Shown: piece by piece, positions 5,115 to 10,488 of the stretch
Layout: each line of letters starts with the position of its first letter
How positions within the stretch are numbered: position 1 is the first letter of the stretch
From: Actinomycetes bacterium
Lineage (GTDB): Bacteria > Actinomycetota > Acidimicrobiia > Acidimicrobiales > RAAP-2
Assembly: GCA_021795095.1 (NCBI GenBank)
Contig: JAJYPU010000056.1
Coordinates: 1 to 10,488, forward strand
Length of the DNA stretch: 10,488 nucleotides
Direction of reading: 5' to 3'
Notes under the pieces: model-generated
What the model saw: only the letters and a program-made list of their open reading frames with translations
The model's database searches: none
What the model was told of the DNA's origin: nothing
Made by a program: the position numbers and the translations under genes

Positions 5115-6346
5115 GCTCCTACAATCCGCGCCGGGTGCGCGTGGACACCCCACTCCTCGAGCGCGTGATCAACGGTCGTCCGATTACCTACCTCGACTCT
5201 GCCTCCTCCACCTTGCCCCCGCGACCCGTTATCGAGGCGATGGCGCGCTACTACGAGTTGAGACACGCCAACGTGCACCGCGGCGTCTACCAGACCGCCG
5301 TCGAGGCGACTGACGTCTACGAGGGCGCGCGAGCGGCCACCGCACGGTTCATCAACGCACCGCAGGGCATGGACGAGGTCGTCTTCACCAAGAACACGAC
5401 CGAGTCGTTCAATCTTCTCGCCAAGTCGTGGGGCGCGGCGAATCTCAAGGCGGGCGACGTGGTCCTCGTAACCGAGATGGAGCACCACGCCAACATCGTT
5501 CCGTGGTTCCAGCTACGCGACCAGACCGGCATCGAGGTTCGTTTCGTACCGGTGAGCGACGACTTCCGCCTTGACGTGAGCGACCTCGACCGTCTGCTCG
5601 ACGGTGTCAAGCTGTTCTCCTTCACCGCCGCTTCCAACGTCCTGGGCACGCGTAATCCGGTCAAAGAGTTGACCCGGATCGCCCACGACCACGGCGCCCT
5701 CGTCGCTCTCGACGCCGCCCAGTCCGTCGGCCATCAACCGACCGATGTCGTGGACCTCGACGTCGACTTCTTCTGCTTCTCCGCCCACAAGATGCTGGGG
5801 CCGACGGGACTGGGCGTGTTCTGGACGCGCGCCGCGATCCTCGAGTCCATGCCCCCCTTCCTCGGCGGCGGCGGCATGATCGCCGACGTGCGACGCGATG
5901 GGTACGTACCAGCAGACGGCCCGACCCGCTTCGAGGCCGGCACCCCACCGATTGCCGAGACGGCCGGCCTCACGGCCGCCATCCGGTATCTCGAGGGCCT
6001 CGGACTCGCCAACATCGCCCGCCACGAGGACGAGCTCACCGGCGACGCACTCAAGCGACTCGCCAACGAGTTCGACGGCCGCGTCCGGGTCATCGGACCG
6101 GCGGACACCGTCGATCGCGGCGGTGTCCTGAGCCTGGACGTCGATGGGGTCCACCCCCACGACGTCGCTCAGGTGCTGGACCAGTTCGGCGTGTGCGTGC
6201 GACCCGGACACCATTGCGCCAAGCCCCTCATGCGCCGGTTCAACCTCGCGGCGACAGCGCGGGCGTCCTTCGGGCCATATTCACTGACTTCGGACACCGA
6301 CGTCCTGCTCGAAGCGCTGGGCAGTGCCGTCACGATGTTTGCCTAG
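5111..6346 (+). CDS. sufS: SufS, group II cysteine desulfurase
   Basis: This PLP enzyme takes sulfur from L-cysteine, giving alanine and a protein persulfide that feeds Fe-S assembly. The 411-residue protein carries EMEHHANIVPW (the ring-stacking His, about 125), LDAAQSVGH (Asp201, Gln204) and CFSAHKMLGPTG with the PLP Lys227. RPGHHCAKPL holds the catalytic Cys369, the group II pattern. The tail RASFGPYS replaces the more usual RASFYLYN-like motif, a small oddity. I start at ATG 5111, which overlaps the sufC1 stop as ATGA, rather than at GTG 5093, 6 codons upstream inside sufC1. sufU follows after 3 bp. Pairing with SufU, not SufE, is typical of Gram-positive and actinobacterial SUF systems, where SufU receives the persulfide at its zinc site. 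Confidence 0.95.
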   Translation: MSSYNPRRVRVDTPLLERVINGRPITYLDSASSTLPPRPVIEAMARYYELRHANVHRGVYQTAVEATDVYEGARAATARFINAPQGMDEVVFTKNTTESFNLLAKSWGAANLKAGDVVLVTEMEHHANIVPWFQLRDQTGIEVRFVPVSDDFRLDVSDLDRLLDGVKLFSFTAASNVLGTRNPVKELTRIAHDHGALVALDAAQSVGHQPTDVVDLDVDFFCFSAHKMLGPTGLGVFWTRAAILESMPPFLGGGGMIADVRRDGYVPADGPTRFEAGTPPIAETAGLTAAIRYLEGLGLANIARHEDELTGDALKRLANEFDGRVRVIGPADTVDRGGVLSLDVDGVHPHDVAQVLDQFGVCVRPGHHCAKPLMRRFNLAATARASFGPYSLTSDTDVLLEALGSAVTMFA

Positions 6347-6349
6347 ACC

Positions 6350-6832
6350 ATGGCCAACCTCGACGACCTGTACCGCGAGATCATCCTCGACCACTACCGC
6401 ACCCCGCGCAATCGCGGCGAGCTCAGTTCCCCACCCGCGATCCGAACCGAGGGCTTCAACCCGCTCTGTGGCGACGAGCTCGTCATCTACCTCGACATCC
6501 AAGACGACGTGCTCGTGGACATCAAGCTCTCGGGGCACGGCTGCTCGATCTCCCAGGCGTCGTCGTCGATGATGAGTGCCGCGGTCAAGGGCAAGACCAT
6601 CGACGAGGTGCGCGCCGCCATCGAACGGTTCAAGCAGTTGATGACCGTGCACGAGACGACCCTCGACGGCAATGGCGAGGCGCCCGTCGCCGACTTACGC
6701 ACGATGGGCGAACTCGCCGCACTCCAGGGGGTCGTGAAATTCCCGGTTCGCATCAAGTGCGCCACGCTGGCTTGGAACACGCTCAGCCAGGGGCTCGACG
6801 ACTACGGCGTACAGGGCACCGGGTCGAAGTAG
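6350..6832 (+). CDS. sufU: SufU, zinc-dependent sulfur acceptor for SufS
   Basis: SufU accepts the persulfide sulfur from SufS and passes it to the SufBCD scaffold. The 160-residue protein has the SufU zinc ligands: Cys40 and Asp42 in NPLCGDEL, Cys65 in GHGCSISQAS, and Cys137 in IKCATLAW. The long insertion between the second and third Cys (about 80-125) distinguishes SufU from IscU. It is slightly longer than the Bacillus subtilis protein. The ATG lies 3 bp after the sufS TAG, with no ribosome binding site, so translation is probably coupled. Its last 31 bp (6802-6832) overlap the end of the LCP gene on the opposite strand, leaving no room for an intergenic terminator. No sufT follows. Confidence 0.95.
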   Translation: MANLDDLYREIILDHYRTPRNRGELSSPPAIRTEGFNPLCGDELVIYLDIQDDVLVDIKLSGHGCSISQASSSMMSAAVKGKTIDEVRAAIERFKQLMTVHETTLDGNGEAPVADLRTMGELAALQGVVKFPVRIKCATLAWNTLSQGLDDYGVQGTGSK

Positions 6833-8157
6833 GGAACCACCGCCGTCGGGTTGACCGGACTCTTTGTCCCGGTCGAAGTTGTGGTCTTAGTGGTCGAACT
6901 AGTCGCTCGGGTGGTTGACGCCGAAGCGATCGTGGTCGTAGTGGTGGTCGTTGCGACCACCGGGGGCATTGGCGTCTGCAGCTGGGCGTTGGGCGGCGGA
7001 TTAGTCGGCGTGAGCAACGATGAACCGAAGATGTTGACGAGCAGCTGCTGGGCCTGGGGCTCTTCGGTGAAGAGCACGTCACCGACGGGCGCCACGGTCG
7101 CGGGGACGGTCGGCAGGGTGTAGGTCAGCATGCTCGACGGATTGAAGTTGTGGAACTTGACGGCGAAGGCAATTAGCTCATTGAGCGTGAAGCCGCTGTC
7201 GAGGGTGATGCCTTGGGGGATCTTGGAGAGGAACGTGTTGATCGTCAACGGGTTGTAGAGGCTCTTCGCTCGACTGATCATCGCGCGTAAGAAGACGTTC
7301 TGACGATCGATCCGGCCGAAGTCACTCGTGCCGTCGTAATTCCACACCCCGTTCTGGAACCACTGGTAGTGACGGCTTCGCGCGACCGCGAGCGCCTGGA
7401 AGCCGGTGACGAGCTGACAGCCCGCGTGGGGAATGTTCAGCCCCGAGTACGCGTCCTTCGCGGGATAGGGGAAGTCGAGATAGACCCCGCCGATCGCGTC
7501 GGCGGCGTTGATGAGACCGGCGAAGCTCACCTGGATGACGTGGTTGATCGGTATGCCGAAGTTCGCCGTGATCGTCTGGGCGAGCAGGGACGGGCCGTTG
7601 CCGTAGTTGACGTTGATGCGGTTGAACTTGCCGAAGAGGGCCTGGTTGGCGAGCAGGGTGACCATCGTGTCGCGCGGTATCGAGAGGATTGTGATCGTGT
7701 CGGCCGCCGGGTCGACGTGCATGATCTTGACGACGTCGCTGCGCTGGCCGGCGACGGAATTGGTCGATGCACCCGTCTGACGAGCGACAGCGCCGGTCAA
7801 CCCCGCTCGAGAGTCCGAACCGATCTCGAGGATGTTAAAGGGCCTCCCCGAGAGCTGGGGCAGTTCACCGACCACGTTGACCTTCGGGATCTGGCCGAAA
7901 CGCCACTGGGCGTAGAGGTAGCCACCACCGACCAACGCGATGAGCAGGCCGAGGACCACGACACCCGAGATGATCGCGATCCGGCGTCCCCGGTGGCGCC
8001 GACGAACCTTGGGTGCGCGCACCGGACGAGACGGGTCCGCCCGTTGTTCGACCGCTTGTCCGAGGGCGCGGAGCCGCTCTTCGTTCGCGAGTGAGCCCTT
8101 CGCCTCGGATCGTCGGTTCCCGCGGCCCCGCGAGGCGCTATGACGTCCGTCAGCCAT
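6802..8157 (-). CDS. LytR-CpsA-Psr (LCP) family cell-wall glycopolymer ligase
   Basis: LCP proteins are membrane-anchored enzymes that transfer lipid-linked glycopolymers to peptidoglycan outside the cell. The 451-residue protein has a basic cytoplasmic N-terminus (1-59), one transmembrane segment (about 60-84) and an LCP domain (about 105-375). The domain carries FNILEIGSDSRAG, QRSDVVKIMHVDP (Arg139, Asp141), LSIPRDTMV (Arg162, Asp163), VARSRHY (Arg260, Arg262) and FGRIDRQ (Arg282, Arg285), the expected charged pyrophosphate and metal-binding set. Residues 383-451 form a Pro/Thr/Ser-rich tail with a run of seven Thr, ending in a short segment with Cys449. Cys247 lies in HAGCQL. The ATG is 25 bp after the sufC2 stop, with a TACAGT -10 6 nt upstream, so it likely has its own leaderless promoter. 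Its relation to Fe-S assembly is probably positional. The exact polymer is unknown. Confidence 0.92.
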   Translation of the reverse strand: MADGRHSASRGRGNRRSEAKGSLANEERLRALGQAVEQRADPSRPVRAPKVRRRHRGRRIAIISGVVVLGLLIALVGGGYLYAQWRFGQIPKVNVVGELPQLSGRPFNILEIGSDSRAGLTGAVARQTGASTNSVAGQRSDVVKIMHVDPAADTITILSIPRDTMVTLLANQALFGKFNRINVNYGNGPSLLAQTITANFGIPINHVIQVSFAGLINAADAIGGVYLDFPYPAKDAYSGLNIPHAGCQLVTGFQALAVARSRHYQWFQNGVWNYDGTSDFGRIDRQNVFLRAMISRAKSLYNPLTINTFLSKIPQGITLDSGFTLNELIAFAVKFHNFNPSSMLTYTLPTVPATVAPVGDVLFTEEPQAQQLLVNIFGSSLLTPTNPPPNAQLQTPMPPVVATTTTTTTIASASTTRATSSTTKTTTSTGTKSPVNPTAVVPYFDPVPCTP

Positions 8158-8163
8158 CGGTCA

Positions 8164-8169
8164 ACTGTA
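8164..8169 (-). promoter_or_regulatory. Putative -10 of the LCP gene (leaderless arrangement)
   Basis: TACAGT on the minus strand fits TANNNT and lies exactly 6 nt before the ATG at 8157, inside the 25-bp gap after sufC2. No -35 is obvious. Read-through from sufC2 is also possible. Confidence 0.45.
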
Positions 8170-8182
8170 CTCCGCGGCCTCG

Positions 8183-8911
8183 TTACAGCGGATTGAGTTC
8201 GCGGAACGGCTCATAGCCGTCACGCTCGAGGACCTCGGAGAGTTCAGGACCACCGGTGGCCACGACTCGTCCCCCGCTCACGACGTGGATCATCGTCGGC
8301 GTTAGCTCCTGGAGGAGTCGTCGGAAGTGGGTAATCGCGAGTACGCCGCAACCCCACTCGGTGGTGGACGCCGCCAGGCGTCGTGCGACCGCGCCGAGCG
8401 CGTCGACGTCGAGACCCGAGTCGATCTCGTCGAGCACCGCGAAGCGCGGACGTAGGACCCCGAACTGGACCATCTCGGCACGCTTGCGTTCGCCACCCGA
8501 CAGGTCCACGTTCACGAAGCGTTCCAGTAGGTCCGGGCGCAGGTCGACTCGCCGGGCCTCGTCAGCCATCCGACCGAGCAAGCCAGCGGGTTCGGCGCCC
8601 GCGGCCGCGAGTACGTCGATGAGCCGCACGCCCGGTACCTCCATGGGCTGCTGCATCGCGAGGAAGAGCCCGGCGCGTACGCGGTCGGTGGCCGAGAGCG
8701 AGAGCAGCTCCACGTCGTCGATCATCACCGAGCCGGCGAGGACTTCGTAGGCGGGGTGGCCCGAAAGCGCGTGGGCGAGGGTGGACTTACCCGAGCCGTT
8801 GGGGCCCATGATCACGTGAACCTCGCCCGAGTGCATGGTCAGGTCGAAGCCCCGCAGGACTTCCGTACCGCCCACCGCCACACGCAGGCCCGCAATCGTC
8901 AAGGTCGTCAT
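8183..8911 (-). CDS. sufC: SufC-like ATPase (copy 2, divergent)
   Basis: A second cytoplasmic SufC-type ABC ATPase, 242 residues. It shows Walker A GPNGSGKST (36-44), Q-loop FLAMQQPMEVPGV (Gln87), signature LSGGERKR (137-144), Walker B FAVLDEIDSGLD (Glu162) and H-loop THF (His195). The catalytic residues are intact, so it should hydrolyse ATP. Compared with copy 1, the helical stretch between Q-loop and signature is about 8 residues shorter. FQYP becomes MQQP, DETDSGLD becomes DEIDSGLD, and RNEVLQM becomes RAEMVQF. The Q-loop stretch FLAMQ-P-EVPGV and the GLDVDAL form resemble my recollection of Mycobacterium SufC more than copy 1 does. Its ATG overlaps the Rieske stop as ATGA, so it is coupled to sufD and the ferredoxin gene. 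It is likely the partner of this SufD. Confidence 0.9.
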   Translation of the reverse strand: MTTLTIAGLRVAVGGTEVLRGFDLTMHSGEVHVIMGPNGSGKSTLAHALSGHPAYEVLAGSVMIDDVELLSLSATDRVRAGLFLAMQQPMEVPGVRLIDVLAAAGAEPAGLLGRMADEARRVDLRPDLLERFVNVDLSGGERKRAEMVQFGVLRPRFAVLDEIDSGLDVDALGAVARRLAASTTEWGCGVLAITHFRRLLQELTPTMIHVVSGGRVVATGGPELSEVLERDGYEPFRELNPL

Positions 8912-9222
8912 GGGAAAGTCACCTCCACCCGTCCATCGCGCACCACGACGTCATATCGAGCGACCGGTCGGGTCGCGGGGAACGACTGGGGGGTACCGTC
9001 CTTGAGGTCGAAGATGGCGCCGTGTCGTGCGCACTCGATAGTGGCGTCAGTCGCGTCGACCTCTCCCTGGGCGAGGCTGTAATCCTCATGGCTGCATCGG
9101 TCGTCGAGCACGTAGAAGTCATCCTCGATACGAACGATGACCAGCGTCCTTGGTCCGATGCGGACCTGGCGAGCCTCGCCACTGACGTACTCGTCGACGG
9201 CACCGACATCCTGGGCACTCAC
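8908..9222 (-). CDS. Rieske-type [2Fe-2S] ferredoxin of the SUF operon
   Basis: A 104-residue cytoplasmic Rieske ferredoxin. The cluster ligands are C-x-H in RCSHED (Cys43, His45) and C-x2-H in ECARHG (Cys64, His67), the pattern of dioxygenase-type Rieske ferredoxins. There is no signal peptide or membrane anchor. Its GTG start overlaps the sufD stop as GTGA, and its TGA overlaps the sufC2 ATG as ATGA, a tightly coupled trio. A Rieske gene between sufD and sufC is common in actinobacterial SUF operons. The role there is not established; supplying electrons for cluster assembly is a reasonable inference. Oxygenase genes, the other usual partners, are absent here, which supports a SUF-linked role. 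Confidence 0.93.
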   Translation of the reverse strand: MSAQDVGAVDEYVSGEARQVRIGPRTLVIVRIEDDFYVLDDRCSHEDYSLAQGEVDATDATIECARHGAIFDLKDGTPQSFPATRPVARYDVVVRDGRVEVTFP

Positions 9223-10457
9223 GCGCTCACCGGCACTGATGCCAGTGCGAGGGATACGTCACCCTCGACCAAGCGGGCGAGCGACTTCGGGAGGGCGTCG
9301 AGCATCTCGAGGAAGAAGCCCTGAATCATCAGTCGCTCGGCGTCGGCGCGCGTCACGCCGCGCGATTCGAGGTACCAACGCTGCAGCGCGTCGAGTGGAC
9401 CCACGCTCGACGCGTGCGCGCACACGACGTCGTTCTCTCGGATGTCGAGATTCGGCACGCTGTCGGCGTGCGCGTTCGCCGAGAGCAGCAGGTTGTGATT
9501 GGTCTGGCGCGCGTCCGTACGCTTGGCACCCTTCTCGATCTCGATCAACCCGGTGTACACCGATCGCGAGGTGTCCGCGACAGCCCCCTTTGAGAGCAGC
9601 GTCGAGCGGGTTCGAGGAGCCTGGTGAAACTGGTGGGTGCGGAAGTCGTGCACCTGGGCACCAGAACCGAAGAACGTGGTGCGAAGCTCGTTCTCCGCAC
9701 CCGTCGCCAGTAGTTCTGCGTCGTTGCGCGAGCGGTCGTAGTGGGCACCCATGCCGAGCACCGCCTGGCTGAGTCGCGCGTCGCGCTCGAGCAGGCCGGT
9801 CGTTCGCGCCACGTGCCACGTAGTCGGTGCCAGTCGCTGGTAGGTGACGAGCCGTAGTGACGCATGCTCGGCGACACGGTACTCACTCACCGGCACGACG
9901 ATGGCTCCGTCGCCCCCTTCGTAGTACTCGACCACGGTGGCGTTCGCACCGCGTTCGAGGACCAGGTGTGTGCGCGGCAACGACGCCGATGCGTTCGCCG
10001 AGTGGACGATCACGATCGGACCGTCGACAACCGTGCCCGCCGAGACCGTCACCACGACCGTCGCGGGGCACAGCGCGGCGTTAGCCAGGGCGAAGGCGTC
10101 GTTCGCGTACCGCTCGAGGGGGTCATCGCCACCGAGCGTCGACTGCGTGGTGTCCACATCGACCGTCACACCGGCGACCGGGTCGCCGATGTCCACGAGA
10201 AAGCCGTCCACCACTCGCACGACGCTCGCAGCCAAGGACGACAGGGACGCGGCGAAATCCGACGAGGGAGCGAGCGTCGGCGTCGCGGGCACGAGGTAGC
10301 GGTCGAGATCGAGTTCGGACAAGGGCGCGTAGCGCCACACCTCGTCGGCGGTGGTGGGCAGCCCGAGGGACTCAAAACCGGACCACGCCCGACCACGAGG
10401 GCCCGAATCCGGTCGGCTACTGATGAATGAGGTGGCGGATTCGGTGAAGGTTGTCAT
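9219..10457 (-). CDS. sufD: SufD, Fe-S cluster assembly scaffold subunit
   Basis: SufD forms, with SufB and SufC, the SufBC2D scaffold on which Fe-S clusters are built, and is linked to iron acquisition. The 412-residue protein has the N-terminal EVWRYAPLSELD motif, a long beta-helix core and the conserved C-terminal block. That block includes RQTNHNLLLSANAHADSVP, DIRENDVVCAHASSVG and a following helical domain. Cys346 and His348 match the conserved Cys and His of E. coli SufD (Cys358 and His360). The length and lack of extra cluster-binding cysteines favour SufD over SufB. ATG 10457 gives a normal N-terminus, but the frame stays open to the right edge, so a longer form is not excluded. It heads the coupled sufD-Rieske-sufC2 run. 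sufB is not in the window and may lie just beyond the edge. Confidence 0.92.
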   Translation of the reverse strand: MTTFTESATSFISSRPDSGPRGRAWSGFESLGLPTTADEVWRYAPLSELDLDRYLVPATPTLAPSSDFAASLSSLAASVVRVVDGFLVDIGDPVAGVTVDVDTTQSTLGGDDPLERYANDAFALANAALCPATVVVTVSAGTVVDGPIVIVHSANASASLPRTHLVLERGANATVVEYYEGGDGAIVVPVSEYRVAEHASLRLVTYQRLAPTTWHVARTTGLLERDARLSQAVLGMGAHYDRSRNDAELLATGAENELRTTFFGSGAQVHDFRTHQFHQAPRTRSTLLSKGAVADTSRSVYTGLIEIEKGAKRTDARQTNHNLLLSANAHADSVPNLDIRENDVVCAHASSVGPLDALQRWYLESRGVTRADAERLMIQGFFLEMLDALPKSLARLVEGDVSLALASVPVSA

Positions 10458-10464
10458 AGTCGAG

Positions 10465-10479
10465 AGCGTTAGCAGTGTA
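10465..10479 (-). promoter_or_regulatory. Possible -10 elements upstream of sufD
   Basis: Two candidates are present on the minus strand: AACGCT (10470 to 10465), 7 nt before the ATG, and TACACT (10479 to 10474), which fits TANNNT better and would give a leader of about 9 nt. No ribosome binding site is visible. If sufB lies directly upstream, these may be irrelevant. Confidence 0.25.
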
Positions 10480-10488
10480 ATGGGCCAG

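Noticed and set aside
5513..6214. Open frame of 233 codons on the minus strand inside sufS
   Set aside because: Antisense shadow of sufS; composition is low-complexity and without family motifs.
6193..6918. Open frame of 241 codons on the plus strand across sufS, sufU and the LCP end
   Set aside because: Out-of-frame shadow of three well-supported genes; Arg-rich composition typical of a GC-driven false frame.
6860..6965. Short GTGGT-rich tandem-like repeats as a DNA repeat element
   Set aside because: They encode the Thr/Ser-rich tail of the LCP protein on the minus strand and are explained by Thr codon runs.
7369..8094. Open frame of 241 codons on the plus strand
   Set aside because: It lies fully antisense to the LCP gene, whose motifs are clear; long opposite-strand frames are expected in GC-rich DNA and this one shows no recognisable motif.
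10458..10488. End of sufB at the right edge
   Set aside because: One minus-strand frame ends in TAA here, but the few residues before it do not resemble a SufB C-terminus and 31 bp is too little to judge.

Overview
This window reads as a chromosomal segment of a high-GC Actinomycetota bacterium, most likely of the class Acidimicrobiia. The evidence is the GC-rich coding bias, frequent GTG starts, many 4-bp stop/start overlaps, several apparently leaderless genes (a TANNNT-like -10 hexamer exactly 6 nt before the start codon), a SUF system with a Rieske ferredoxin and SufU, and an LCP-family wall enzyme with a Thr-rich tail. The class is an inference. Coding density is very high and no stretch over 300 bases lacks a gene. 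I saw no tRNA, rRNA, CRISPR array, insertion sequence or phage gene.

Layout from left to right. At 1-36 (minus) is the first dozen codons of a gene that runs off the left edge, preceded by a good ribosome binding site. At 118-1010 (minus) is a two-gene unit, an Rrf2-family regulator followed by ribonuclease HI, overlapping by GTGA. thiE (thiamine phosphate synthase) diverges from it on the plus strand at 1112-1744. Its stop codon shares a CTAG with the stop of the convergent alpha/beta-hydrolase-fold gene (1741-2487, minus), which follows an acyl-CoA dehydrogenase (2494-3609, minus) in one unit. A glyoxalase II-like metallo-beta-lactamase-fold gene (3700-4317, plus) diverges from the dehydrogenase.

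The right-hand 6 kb is dominated by iron-sulfur cluster assembly, arranged as two converging arms. The plus arm is sufC (copy 1) - sufS - sufU at 4356-6832. The minus arm, read from the right edge, is sufD - Rieske ferredoxin - sufC (copy 2) - LCP protein at 10457-6802. The arms meet tail to tail in a 31-bp antisense overlap between sufU and the LCP gene. SufS would mobilise sulfur from cysteine, SufU would accept it, and SufC/SufD, with a SufB not present in this window, would form the scaffold ATPase complex.

The most unusual feature is the presence of two clearly different SufC ATPases in one locus. Copy 1 is canonical. Copy 2 is shorter in the helical subdomain and altered in the Q-loop and D-loop region, and it is translationally coupled to sufD and the Rieske gene. 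This raises the possibility of a dedicated, asymmetric SufC pair. Other oddities are a hydrolase with Gly in place of the nucleophilic Ser, an acyl-CoA dehydrogenase with Leu at the usual catalytic Glu site, and an Rrf2 regulator with no cysteine at all.
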